DNA of 38,859 nucleotides from an uncultured Lachnospiraceae bacterium (GCA_910587715.1 CAJUMV010000036.1:1-38859); one strand, 5' to 3'. Positions 18,284 through 26,134 are shown, numbered from the stretch's first letter. A program made the numbers and translations. The notes: generated by a model not told the origin, from the letters alone.

Positions 18284-18505
18284 ATGAACAAAACACTTCT
18301 CTCAAGTGTTATGGTAAAAAACCGTGACACGCAAGCGAAATTGGCAGCGGCTATGGGCCTGAGTTTGTCAAGGTTTAACGCAAAAATCAATGAGCGCGAA
18401 GGTGCAGCATTTACGCAGACAGAAATGGCGTTCATTATAAAACGGTATCACCTGACAAACGACGAAGCTATGGAAATTTTTTTTGCCAAAGAAGTAGCGT
18501 TATAA
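18284..18505 (+). CDS. Cro-like phage regulator
   Basis: The 73-residue helical protein has a helix-turn-helix pattern (TQAKLAAAMGLSLSRFNAKIN) and a segment AAFTQTEMAFIIKRYHLT found in small Firmicute phage regulators. AAGGAGG precedes the ATG. As the first gene of the rightward transcript, opposite the repressor, it is most likely the Cro-type switch protein. Its stop overlaps a hairpin that may limit transcription into the operon. Confidence 0.82.
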   Translation: MNKTLLSSVMVKNRDTQAKLAAAMGLSLSRFNAKINEREGAAFTQTEMAFIIKRYHLTNDEAMEIFFAKEVAL

Positions 18506-18514
18506 GCTACTTTT
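18492..18514 (+). terminator. Hairpin with short T-run after the Cro-like gene
   Basis: AAGTAGC (18492-18498) and GCTACTT (18506-18512) form a perfect 7-base stem with a 7-base loop, ending in TTTT. It overlaps the Cro-like stop codon and lies just before the next gene's weak ribosome site. It could be a partial terminator or a translation-coupling hairpin inside the early operon. Confidence 0.5.
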
Positions 18515-18524
18515 GGTGAATCTT

Positions 18525-18734
18525 ATGAAACCAGAGCAGGCTCAGCTCCATGCTGAAATCGAACGGCGCGCATTAGAGGGACTGCTGGACGCCGCTAATG
18601 CGTTTTATGAAAATCCAGCTAATAAACAGGCGTTTGAAGCCTGGAAAAATTCTGAGGAGGCAAAACAATATGCAGATCACCTTAACAATCGACCTGACGG
18701 CCGAGAACCTGGAAAAACTGAAAGTATTCTGTGA
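18525..18734 (+). CDS. Small helical phage protein, unknown
   Basis: The protein has 69 residues from ATG 18525, with GGTGA just upstream; a TTG 12 bases earlier is the alternative start. It is mostly alpha-helical and acidic (AQLHAEIERRALEGLLDAAN). Its last 65 bases overlap the next gene in another frame. I recognise no family. The true end is less certain because of the overlap. Confidence 0.6.
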   Translation: MKPEQAQLHAEIERRALEGLLDAANAFYENPANKQAFEAWKNSEEAKQYADHLNNRPDGREPGKTESIL

Positions 18735-19044
18735 GGAAACTGGCGCGGCTCCTGAAAAGAAACCGACGGCAAAGCAGAAGCCGGCGGGAACTGCTAAAGC
18801 AGAACCCAAAAAAGAACCCAAGGCTGCTGACGCTCCGGCAAAAGAAGCTCCGGCCAAAGAAGAGCCTGCTGCTAAAGCGATCACTCTGCAGGACGTTCGG
18901 GCCGTCGCCCTGAAATTCTCCAAGGCGGGTAAGTCCGACGTGCTGAAAGAAATCTTTGCTAAGTTTGACGCCACCAAACTTTCCGAAGTGCCGGAAGACA
19001 GATACAACGAACTTATGGAAGAACTGGAGGCTGCTAATGCCTAG
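18670..19044 (+). CDS. Early phage protein with Lys-Ala-Pro-rich linker
   Basis: This 124-residue protein starts at ATG 18670 behind GAGGAGG. A short beta-type N-terminus (MQITLTIDLTAENLEKLKVF) is followed by a low-complexity segment (about 27-70) built from Lys, Ala, Pro and Glu repeats such as PAKEAPAKEEPA. A folded helical C-terminal domain (about 76-124) follows. The N-terminal residues recall phage proteins placed before the DUF2800 gene. The linker suggests two domains bridging partners, perhaps at the replication fork. Its stop overlaps the start of the nuclease gene, so the two are translationally coupled. Confidence 0.75.
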   Translation: MQITLTIDLTAENLEKLKVFCEETGAAPEKKPTAKQKPAGTAKAEPKKEPKAADAPAKEAPAKEEPAAKAITLQDVRAVALKFSKAGKSDVLKEIFAKFDATKLSEVPEDRYNELMEELEAANA

Positions 19045-20212
19045 TGCTCATGCTCTCCTGTCTGCCAGCGGCGCAGCTAAGTGGCTGAACTGCCCGCCAA
19101 GCGCAAGACTGGAAGAAAAGTTCCCGAACACTTCCAGCGATTATGCAAAAGAGGGAACCGTGGCCCATACTCTTGCGGAAATATCTACGAGATATAATCT
19201 CAACGAACTTTCTAAGCAGGAATTTGAGTCTGAAAAAGATGATCTTCTCGCAACTGAAGACGGCGAGAAATTTTACAACGAAGAAATGCAGGAACACGCC
19301 AGAGATTATGCCCAGCTCATTTATGAGAAACTTCAGGAGGCAAAGACCCGCAGCGTAGACGCTTTTGCCGAGCTTGAAGTGCAGGTTGATTTTTCCAAAT
19401 GGGTTCCTGAGGGATTTGGCACAAGCGATTGTGTCATAGTAGCTGACGACTGGCTCGAAGTGATTGATCTGAAATATGGAAAAGGTCACCGCGTGGAAGC
19501 TGCTGGAAATCCACAAATGCGGCTTTACGCCCTTGGTGCGCTGGAATATTACGGACAGCTTTATGACATTAAAAATGTGCGTATGACAATATTCCAGCCG
19601 AGACTCTCCGGCGAACAGAGCTCTGATGAAATTACGGTTGCCGAACTTATGAAGTGGGCAGAAAAAACTGTAAAGCCGAGGGCAAAGCAGGCTTTCAACG
19701 GCAAAGGCAAATTTGCGCCGTCGGAGGAAACCTGTAAATTCTGCCGAGCAAAGGAAAAGTGCAAAGCCCGGTATGAAAAGAATCTGGCTTTATTTGATGA
19801 AGCAGACGACCCGCTCCTGATTACGGTAGAGGACGCGGCTGCAGTTCTGGAAAAGGCCGCCGATATACGGGCCTGGCTGACGGACCTTGAAAACCTGGTA
19901 CAGTCAACGCTACTTTCTGGCGAACCAGTCATCGGCTGGAAAATTGTCGAAGGCAGAAGCAACCGGAGATTTTCTGATGAATTGCTGGTTGCCGAAGCCA
20001 TGAAAGAAGCTGGCTATGATGAAGCCGTACTTTATGAGAAAAAGCTGATCACCCTGACGCAGATGGAAAAAGATTTTGGCAAAAAGGTTGTAGCCAAAAT
20101 CCTGGGCTCCTTGATCGTAAAACCCCAGGGCAAGCCTACTCTTGCGCCTGAGTCCGATAAACGTCCGGCCTTTCAGCCGGAGGACGCCATTCTTGCAGCT
20201 TTTGACGAATAA
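19037..20212 (+). CDS. DUF2800 protein, Cas4/AddB-like PD-(D/E)XK nuclease
   Basis: This protein has 391 residues from ATG 19037 (GGAGG upstream). FGTSDCVIV followed by LEVIDLKYGKG gives the D...(D/E)xK catalytic pattern of the PD-(D/E)XK superfamily, and NPQMRLYALGA follows it as in RecB-type nucleases. One Cys near the N-terminus (WLNCPPSARL) plus three in TCKFCRAKEKC (about 232-242) match the 4Fe-4S layout of Cas4 and AddB. I infer an iron-sulfur exonuclease acting in phage recombination or replication with the DUF2815 ssDNA-binding protein downstream. Confidence 0.85.
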   Translation: MPSAHALLSASGAAKWLNCPPSARLEEKFPNTSSDYAKEGTVAHTLAEISTRYNLNELSKQEFESEKDDLLATEDGEKFYNEEMQEHARDYAQLIYEKLQEAKTRSVDAFAELEVQVDFSKWVPEGFGTSDCVIVADDWLEVIDLKYGKGHRVEAAGNPQMRLYALGALEYYGQLYDIKNVRMTIFQPRLSGEQSSDEITVAELMKWAEKTVKPRAKQAFNGKGKFAPSEETCKFCRAKEKCKARYEKNLALFDEADDPLLITVEDAAAVLEKAADIRAWLTDLENLVQSTLLSGEPVIGWKIVEGRSNRRFSDELLVAEAMKEAGYDEAVLYEKKLITLTQMEKDFGKKVVAKILGSLIVKPQGKPTLAPESDKRPAFQPEDAILAAFDE

Positions 20213-20223
20213 AGGAGGCGACC

Positions 20224-20850
20224 ATGCGACTGTATGAAAAGCGACGACGCCGTCGCAGGCGTCAAAAGCTCATTATTTCGTCCATATTCGCGATTTGCGC
20301 CCTGGGCCTTACCATTTTATTAGTCATAGACGCAAAAACGCGATCTGGGGCTTCTGGTGAACCCACAGAAGTACCCGAAGTAATACGGTTAGACCTGCCT
20401 ACGGTCAAAGCGGCTCCTGATACTGCGGTATTGCCAGAAACTATAGAGCCGGAAAACTTCTATCCCAGATTTTCGTATAGTAAGGATTGGGGCGCGGAAG
20501 ATTCTTACTTGCTGGCAAAAATCGCAATGGCTGAGGCCGAAGGCGAAAGCATTCAGGGAAAGACTCTTGTTATTCTGGTAGTGCTTAACCGGGTACACAA
20601 TGCAGATTTTCCGAATACCATTCAGGACGTTATTTTTGAGGAAAATCAATTTACGCCTGTAATAAACGGGCGCTTCGATAAAGTAGAGCCAGACGCTGAC
20701 TGCTGGGAAGCTGTTCAGGTAGTTATGGAAGCGCAATATGACTATTCAGATGGCGCTTTGTATTTTGAAAGCTGCGACGACGCCGACAACTGGCACAGTC
20801 GTAACCTTGATTATCTATATCAATGCGGAAACCACAAATTTTATAAGTAA
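20224..20850 (+). CDS. Membrane-anchored SleB-type cell-wall hydrolase
   Basis: The 208-residue protein starts at ATG 20224 behind AAAGGAGG. A very basic N-terminus (KRRRRRRRQK) and one membrane helix (about 17-38) anchor it with the enzyme outside. A Hydrolase_2 (SleB/CwlJ) domain fills about 95-208: LLAKIAMAEAEGES with the catalytic-type Glu, VVLNRVHN, and NQFTPV. This family cleaves spore cortex or wall peptidoglycan. Its place between a nuclease and an ssDNA-binding protein, far from where a lysis module should be, is odd. It may act on the host wall during lysogeny or infection rather than in lysis. Confidence 0.85.
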   Translation: MRLYEKRRRRRRRQKLIISSIFAICALGLTILLVIDAKTRSGASGEPTEVPEVIRLDLPTVKAAPDTAVLPETIEPENFYPRFSYSKDWGAEDSYLLAKIAMAEAEGESIQGKTLVILVVLNRVHNADFPNTIQDVIFEENQFTPVINGRFDKVEPDADCWEAVQVVMEAQYDYSDGALYFESCDDADNWHSRNLDYLYQCGNHKFYK

Positions 20851-20865
20851 AGGAGATTACATACT

Positions 20866-21441
20866 ATGAGTACACAGATCACAACCGGAAAAGTAAGATT
20901 CGGCTATTGCAGCCTGTTTGAGCCGAGAGCAAATAATAACAGCAGCGACAGCCAGGAAAAGTACAGCGTGACGCTACTGATCGATAAAGGCGATAAGTTC
21001 ACGCTGGATAAGATCAAGGCCGCCGTAGCAGAGGCAAAACAGAACTACCTGCAGAAGAACTCTGGCAAAAAGCTGCCGAGCGAGTTAAAGACCACTCTCC
21101 ATGACGGCGACGGAGAACGCCCGAACGGCGGCGACTTTGGGCCTGAGTGCCAGGGCTGCTATGTTATGACAGTAAGCTCGAAGAACAAGCCCGTTCTGGT
21201 GGATAAAAACAAAAATCCGATCACTGACCAGCAGGAGCTTTACTCCGGCTGCTATGGCCGCGCTATTATCAATTTTTATGTCTATGATACAAACGGCAAT
21301 AAGGGTATTTCCGCCGGTCTGAACGGGGTTATGAAGCTGCATGACGGCGAGCCGTTAAGCGGCGGCATTGTAACTGAATCCGATTGGGACGACGGTTGGG
21401 AAGATACTACCGACGACGGTATGGACGATCTTCTCGGATAA
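20866..21441 (+). CDS. DUF2815 single-stranded DNA-binding protein
   Basis: The 191-residue protein starts at ATG 20866 behind AAAGGAG. Its OB-fold-like body (TGKVRFGYCSLFEP, KYSVTLLIDKGD, PELYSGCYGRAIINFYVYD-like segments) and a very acidic C-terminal tail (DDGWEDTTDDGMDDLLG) match DUF2815, relatives of T7 gp2.5 ssDNA-binding protein. The acidic tail normally recruits the polymerase and helicase. It directly precedes the polymerase gene, which fits a replisome unit. Confidence 0.88.
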   Translation: MSTQITTGKVRFGYCSLFEPRANNNSSDSQEKYSVTLLIDKGDKFTLDKIKAAVAEAKQNYLQKNSGKKLPSELKTTLHDGDGERPNGGDFGPECQGCYVMTVSSKNKPVLVDKNKNPITDQQELYSGCYGRAIINFYVYDTNGNKGISAGLNGVMKLHDGEPLSGGIVTESDWDDGWEDTTDDGMDDLLG

Positions 21442-21454
21442 GCAGAAAACTGGT

Positions 21455-21537
21455 AACGCCGGGGAATTTGGCAGCGACTTAACACTTACCCGTGTAGGGC
21501 CTTAATGATGAAGTCCGCCTGCCTTTTCCCCGGCGTT
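21455..21537 (+). ncRNA. Three-tier RNA hairpin in the DNA polymerase leader
   Basis: AACGCCGGGGAA (21455-21466) pairs perfectly with TTCCCCGGCGTT (21526-21537). Inside, GGCAG (21470-21474) pairs with CTGCC (21519-21523), then GACTT (21476-21480) with AAGTC (21511-21515). The stems are separated by small internal loops and capped by about 30 bases. The structure fills nearly all of the gap between the DUF2815 and polymerase genes and ends 20 bases before the polymerase start. No long T-run follows, so it looks like a cis-regulatory RNA rather than a simple terminator. From memory, conserved RNAs named after DUF2800 and DUF2815 exist in such phages; any relation is untested. Confidence 0.65.
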
Positions 21538-21556
21538 TAGTAGGAGGTGATAATTT

Positions 21557-23500
21557 ATGACAACTCTTGCGATTGATATAGAAACATATTCGCCGGTAAA
21601 TCTGCAAAAATGCGGCGTACACGCTTATGCTTCAAGTCCTGAATTTGAAATACTGCTTTTCGGCTATGCTTTTGACGATGGACCCATAGACGTGATTGAC
21701 CTGACCCGGGAAAAAATGCCGGAAGATTTAAAAGACGCTATTTTTGACCAGCACATTTTAAAAACTGCTTTTAATGCTGCTTTTGAAAGAACCTGTATTG
21801 CTTCATATTTTGGAATGCCAACACCGCCAGAACAGTGGAGCTGCACAGCGGTCATGGCTAGAGAATTAGGACTTCCTAATTCTTTGGAGCAGGTAGGCGT
21901 TGTGCTTGGTTTACCTGACGATAAGCAAAAATCCAAAACCGGCCGGGCGCTTATACGCTACTTTTCTGTACCGTGTAAACCCACGAAATCAAACGGCGGC
22001 CGGACAAGAAACTTACCGGTACATGACCCAGAAAAGTGGGCTTTATACGTTGAGTACAACCGTCAGGACGTAGAGGCAGAGCGCGCAATCAGAAATAAGC
22101 TATGCCATTTTCAAATGACCCAAGAAGAACAGGCTTTATGGGTACACGATCAACATATCAATGACCGCGGTGTGGGCGTTGATTTGGTACTCGCTGAAAA
22201 AGCGGTAGAAATTGACCAGATTATCAAAAGCCGGCTTTTACAGAGTGCCAAAGACTTAACAGGGCTTGAAAATCCTAAGAGCACGGCGCAGTTAAAAGCC
22301 TGGATTGAGGATACAGCCGGCATTGAGGTTGACAGCCTTAATAAAAAGAATATTGCCGCCGTTCGCTCAAAAGCAGACAGCAACGAAGTTGACGCCATGC
22401 TCGATATTCGGGCTGGGCTCTCAAAGACTTCAACAGAGAAATACAATGCTATGCTTCGGACTGTTTGCCCTGATGGAAGAATCCGAGGGCTGACACAGTT
22501 TTATGGCGCTTCAAGAACTGGCCGCTGGGCTGGGCGCCTGGTGCAAATGCAGAATCTTCCGCAGAATAAAATGCCGGACCGTGACCTTGACACAGCCAGG
22601 CAGCTTGTAAGGTCCGGTGACCTTGATACATTGGAACTCTGCTTTGATGATATTGCAGGCACTCTCTCGCAGCTTATCAGAACCGCTTTTATCCCAAAAC
22701 CAGGTTGTCGGTTTATAGTTTCCGACTTTTCCGCAATCGAAGCCCGTGTAATTGCTTGGCTTGCTGATGAAAGCTGGCGCATGGATGTGTTTAATACGCA
22801 TGGAAAAATCTATGAGGCTTCTGCCGAGCAAATGTTTCATTTGCCCCCTGGGAGTGTAAAGAAGGGCGACCCAATGCGGCAAAAGGGAAAAATCGCCGAA
22901 CTGGCTCTTGGCTATGGCGGAAGCGTCGGCGCTTTAAAGTCAATGGGCGCTTTGGAAATGGGGCTCACAGAGGATGAGCTAAAGCCATTAGTAAACAATT
23001 GGCGCGCGGCTAATCCTGCTATTACAAAATTCTGGTGGGACACTGACGCTGCGGCAAGACGAGTAATTCAGACAAAGGAGCCGGTAAAACTTCCTCGCGG
23101 AATGGGTCTCTATAAAAAAGGACCTTTGCTAAAGCTGGTACTACCAAACGGTCGGGAACTGAGTTATGTCAAGCCTGCTATCGTTGACGACAGTATCACT
23201 TATGAAGGTACGCTTCAAAGCTCCGGAGCCTGGGGCCGTATAGAATCATACGGGCCGAAGCTCGTAGAGAATATCGTTCAGGCTACCGCAAGGGACTGTC
23301 TGGCAGAAGCAATCGACCGCCTGGAAAAAGCCGGGTTTCCGGTAGTATTCCATGTACACGATGAAGTGATTTGTGAAGTACCTAACGGGGTAAGTTCGGC
23401 AAAGGAACTTGGCGCAATTATATCGGAACCGATTGAGTGGGCGCCGGGCTTGCCGCTTCGGGCTGATGCCTATGAATGCGAGTATTACAGAAAGGATTAG
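21557..23500 (+). CDS. Family A phage DNA polymerase
   Basis: The 647-residue protein starts at ATG 21557 behind AGGAGGTG. An N-terminal 3'-5' exonuclease domain begins with AIDIETYS (Asp and Glu ligands). The polymerase domain carries motif A (SDFSAIEARVIAWL, near 389), the O-helix region (KGKIAELALGYGGS, near 440) and motif C (HVHDEVICEVP, near 600). It replicates phage DNA with the ssDNA-binding protein upstream and the primase-helicase downstream. The length is normal for phage enzymes without the 5' nuclease. Confidence 0.96.
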   Translation: MTTLAIDIETYSPVNLQKCGVHAYASSPEFEILLFGYAFDDGPIDVIDLTREKMPEDLKDAIFDQHILKTAFNAAFERTCIASYFGMPTPPEQWSCTAVMARELGLPNSLEQVGVVLGLPDDKQKSKTGRALIRYFSVPCKPTKSNGGRTRNLPVHDPEKWALYVEYNRQDVEAERAIRNKLCHFQMTQEEQALWVHDQHINDRGVGVDLVLAEKAVEIDQIIKSRLLQSAKDLTGLENPKSTAQLKAWIEDTAGIEVDSLNKKNIAAVRSKADSNEVDAMLDIRAGLSKTSTEKYNAMLRTVCPDGRIRGLTQFYGASRTGRWAGRLVQMQNLPQNKMPDRDLDTARQLVRSGDLDTLELCFDDIAGTLSQLIRTAFIPKPGCRFIVSDFSAIEARVIAWLADESWRMDVFNTHGKIYEASAEQMFHLPPGSVKKGDPMRQKGKIAELALGYGGSVGALKSMGALEMGLTEDELKPLVNNWRAANPAITKFWWDTDAAARRVIQTKEPVKLPRGMGLYKKGPLLKLVLPNGRELSYVKPAIVDDSITYEGTLQSSGAWGRIESYGPKLVENIVQATARDCLAEAIDRLEKAGFPVVFHVHDEVICEVPNGVSSAKELGAIISEPIEWAPGLPLRADAYECEYYRKD

Positions 23501-23511
23501 GAAAAGAGCAT

Positions 23512-24600
23512 ATGGAAATTGCAATTATTGACGCTGATTTGATAGGCCGAAAGAACCACCGTTTTCCTAATCTGGCTTGCATGAAGTTATCTGGCTGGTA
23601 TAAGCAGCAAGGCGCGCAGGTTACATTGAAGCAAGATTATCTGGATATTGACCTTTACGATAAGGTGTTTATTTCTAAGGTTTTTACAGATACTCCATGC
23701 CCTGACGAAGTATTATCTTTTTCTAATGTAGAATATGGCGGCACTGGATTCTTTTATGATAAGGCTCCAAAGTTATCTGATGAAGTTGAGCATAGCTTTC
23801 CAGATTATCACCTATACGACGACTTTGTAAAAAGTCAGTTAGAAAAGGGTGTTAAAAAGTCAGCTCTTGCCTATTATACAGATTATTCTATTGGATTTTT
23901 AACAAGAGGCTGTTTTCGGAAGTGCGCGTTTTGTGTCAATAAAAACTATGACCATGTATTTTCTCATAGCCCATTAACCGAATTTGTCAGTGCTGAACGC
24001 AAGAAAATATGTTTACTTGATGATAACTTTTTCGGCTGTAAAGATTGGAAAAATCTTTTGGCTGAATTACAAGGAACCGGCAAGCCGTTTCAGTTTAAAC
24101 AGGGTCTCGACGCTCGCCTACTTACGCCGGAAAAGTGTAAAATTCTCTTTTCCAGCAAGTATGACAGTGCCTACATATTTGCCTTTGACAATATAGAAGA
24201 TGCCGCAAGTATTATAGAAAAGTTAAAGCTGATTCGGGAATACAGTCCAACCATTGTACCAGTATTTTATTGCTTTTGCGCTTTTGATCGTAATGATATT
24301 TGGGACGACGATTTTTGGCTATCTGATATACGAGATTTATTTTTACGCATACAAATTTTAGGTTCATTTGGTTGTCTGCCTTATGTCATGCGGTATAAGC
24401 GATATGTAGATAATCCATATAAAACTATTTATATAAATGCCGCGCGATGGTGTAACCAGTTTAGCTTTTTTAAGAAAATGAATTTTACAGAGTTTTGTGC
24501 CAAGTCCAGTAAATCATATGCAAAGGCGGTAGAAAATTTTTTGCTAAAATTCCCAGATTTTACTGATCTATTTTCAACCATTCATTTTAGGAAGGAGTGA
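23512..24600 (+). CDS. Phage-encoded radical SAM protein
   Basis: The protein has 362 residues from ATG 23512 (AGGAAAAG upstream). C134-x3-C138-x2-C141 in LTRGCFRKCAFC is the 4Fe-4S motif of radical SAM enzymes. The first 100 residues look like an alpha/beta segment as found before many radical SAM cores, with YGGTGFF near 75; the DxHxxG cobalamin motif is not seen. After the core, LLDDNFFG and FKQGLDARLL fit the barrel. The gene is visibly more AT-rich than its neighbours, suggesting separate acquisition. It lies between the polymerase gene and nucleotide-metabolism genes, so a base or nucleotide modification is possible; the substrate is unknown. Confidence 0.82.
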   Translation: MEIAIIDADLIGRKNHRFPNLACMKLSGWYKQQGAQVTLKQDYLDIDLYDKVFISKVFTDTPCPDEVLSFSNVEYGGTGFFYDKAPKLSDEVEHSFPDYHLYDDFVKSQLEKGVKKSALAYYTDYSIGFLTRGCFRKCAFCVNKNYDHVFSHSPLTEFVSAERKKICLLDDNFFGCKDWKNLLAELQGTGKPFQFKQGLDARLLTPEKCKILFSSKYDSAYIFAFDNIEDAASIIEKLKLIREYSPTIVPVFYCFCAFDRNDIWDDDFWLSDIRDLFLRIQILGSFGCLPYVMRYKRYVDNPYKTIYINAARWCNQFSFFKKMNFTEFCAKSSKSYAKAVENFLLKFPDFTDLFSTIHFRKE

Positions 24601-24607
24601 ATTACCT

Positions 24608-24985
24608 ATGACTATAGAAACCTTTAACACTATCGTACATGAGCAAATTGATACCTGTACAAATATGCTTACCGGCAAAGGCCTTGAATATGCACCTGAC
24701 GCGACTAAAGAAAAAGGTCCAGAGCTGGCGCCTTTAGGCTATGAAAAAAATTCAGCTACTAAAAATGCTGATCGTCTTGCTCATTTCAAAAAGGCTGCTG
24801 CAATTATGAGTACCACGCCAAAAGCTGCGCTGCTCGGTATGCTCTCAAAACATATCGTTTCCGTTTCGGATATGTGCACGGACAACCGCAATTATCCTAT
24901 TGAGAAATGGGATGAAAAAATAACCGACAGTATCAACTATCTGCTGATACTCCGGGCGATTGTGGAAGAAGAAAAGCATGAATAA
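24608..24985 (+). CDS. Small all-helical phage protein, possibly nucleotide-related
   Basis: This protein has 125 residues. The pattern KGLEYAPDAT, KNADRLAHFKKAAAIM, GMLSKHIVSVSDM, then WDEKITDSINYLLIL, is helical with conserved acidic and basic positions. It recalls MazG-like or Nmad1/DUF1599-type phage proteins, but I cannot confirm the family. Its stop overlaps the ThyX start, and all neighbours handle nucleotides. A role in dNTP metabolism or base modification is an inference from context. Confidence 0.7.
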   Translation: MTIETFNTIVHEQIDTCTNMLTGKGLEYAPDATKEKGPELAPLGYEKNSATKNADRLAHFKKAAAIMSTTPKAALLGMLSKHIVSVSDMCTDNRNYPIEKWDEKITDSINYLLILRAIVEEEKHE

Positions 24986-25718
24986 AATCGAAATTAAAAT
25001 TTTAAACCCTTCTGCTATAAAGGAATCCGAACAAATGATGGTATGCGCTGCCAGGCTCACACAGAAGGGCCATGCAATTCAGAGCTTACAGGATTTTATG
25101 GACCTTTATAACAAAGATTACTCAGAAACAACTGTAAAAAATATGGCTGCTCTGCCCCATCCGACGATTCAGAAATTTGGCGTTGTCAATGTGGTAATTG
25201 TCGGAGCGTCAAGAAGATTCTTAGCACAGATCACGCGGCACCAGAACGAAGTCAAATTTATGTCGGCAAGTTTGCAATACAGCGATTACTCAGGCAAAGC
25301 TGGCTACACAGTTCCTTATGATATTTTGGGAACTGAAAAAGAAGCCGGCTATCTCGCTCAATGCGAGGCGTCTATGCAGAAATATATGAGCCTGGTTACC
25401 GCCGGGGTAAATAATGATGACGCCGGGTATATTGCGCCGCATGGGCTCCGCAATATTATCCTTATCAGTGCAACGCCGTATCAATGGAAACACATGATAC
25501 ACCAAAGAATTTGCCGACGGAATACGCCGGAAACCAGATACGTTATGCTCTTAATCTGGCGAGCTCTTTTCAGAGAAAACAAAGCGCTCTTTTCAGATTG
25601 CGGCGCGTTTTGTATGCAGGGTACTTGTAAAGAGGGGAAAATGGGCTGCGGAACTCCGATCACGCTTAAAACACCGGATGGGATTCTTGCAGAGGACTTT
25701 CCAAAGATATGCGGATAA
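24978..25718 (+). CDS. thyX: Flavin-dependent thymidylate synthase ThyX, divergent
   Basis: The protein has 246 residues from ATG 24978, overlapping the previous gene. It would make dTMP from dUMP with methylene-tetrahydrofolate, FAD and NADPH. The signature region is RHQNEVKFMSASLQYSDYS (87-105): Gln replaces the second Arg of the usual RHR, and one extra residue lies before the Ser. QWKHMIHQRICRRNTPETRY (169-188) is the C-terminal substrate-binding helix. A Cys cluster (C208, C212, C217, C224) follows the core. These changes suggest a phage branch or altered substrate preference. It pairs with dUTPase and dCMP deaminase downstream to supply thymidylate. Confidence 0.85.
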   Translation: MNKIEIKILNPSAIKESEQMMVCAARLTQKGHAIQSLQDFMDLYNKDYSETTVKNMAALPHPTIQKFGVVNVVIVGASRRFLAQITRHQNEVKFMSASLQYSDYSGKAGYTVPYDILGTEKEAGYLAQCEASMQKYMSLVTAGVNNDDAGYIAPHGLRNIILISATPYQWKHMIHQRICRRNTPETRYVMLLIWRALFRENKALFSDCGAFCMQGTCKEGKMGCGTPITLKTPDGILAEDFPKICG

Positions 25719-26035
25719 AATGGTACGTTATAAAAGACCACCCTAACTATGAGCTTAACCGTCTTGGGCAAGTACGCAATCGCCGAACAGGTAAAATCCT
25801 AAAACCCTTTGACGACAATCGAGGTTATTTGAGAGTTACCCTTGACGGCGTAAATGTAAAATTACATATTCTTGTGGCGACTATGTTCGTGGTAAACCCT
25901 GACCCTGTACATAAGACCATTGTTAACCACAAGAAAGGAAATAAGCACGACCCTAGGGCCTCGCAGCTCGAATGGGTAACGCAATCTGAAAATATCAAGC
26001 ACGCCTGGGACACAGGGCTCATAAAAAGGTCCTGA
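25709..26035 (+). CDS. NUMOD4-HNH homing-type endonuclease
   Basis: The 108-residue protein begins with the NUMOD4 pattern (WYVIKDHPNYELNRLGQVRN, 5-24). It continues into an HNH core: KLHILVATMF, IVNHKKGNKHD, then LEWVTQSENIKHA. Proteins of this kind are free-standing mobile endonucleases that cut DNA lacking them. The start overlaps the last codons of thyX, a nucleotide gene often chosen by homing elements, without interrupting it. The first copy of the repeated RNA element follows directly. Confidence 0.9.
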   Translation: MRIKWYVIKDHPNYELNRLGQVRNRRTGKILKPFDDNRGYLRVTLDGVNVKLHILVATMFVVNPDPVHKTIVNHKKGNKHDPRASQLEWVTQSENIKHAWDTGLIKRS

Positions 26036-26040
26036 TTCGA

Positions 26041-26134
26041 CCATATTCGAGTTTTTGCCCTTTGGGCTTATAAATTACTAGCCAGCTCGTTAAAACGCGA
26101 CCATGAGCTCCACAGGAGCCCAGAAGGCCGTCCT
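26041..26134 (+). ncRNA. Repeated structured RNA element, copy 1
   Basis: The outer stem is CCATATTCGAGTTTT (26041-26055) against AAAACGCGACCATG (26092-26105), with three mismatched positions, the weakest of the three copies. Inner hairpin GCCC-ttt-GGGC (26057-26067) is followed by TTATAAA and AGCC. AGCTC (26084-26088) can pair with GAGCT (26105-26109) across the 3' arm, forming a possible pseudoknot. The tail CCAGAAGGCCGTCCT (26120-26134) is identical in copy 3. It fills the gap between the HNH and dUTPase genes. Confidence 0.7.

Noticed and set aside
18598..18669. Upstream start (ATG 18598) for the Lys-Ala-Pro protein
   Set aside because: ATG 18670 has a strong GAGGAGG site, and the extra residues lie in the frame-shifted overlap with the preceding gene.
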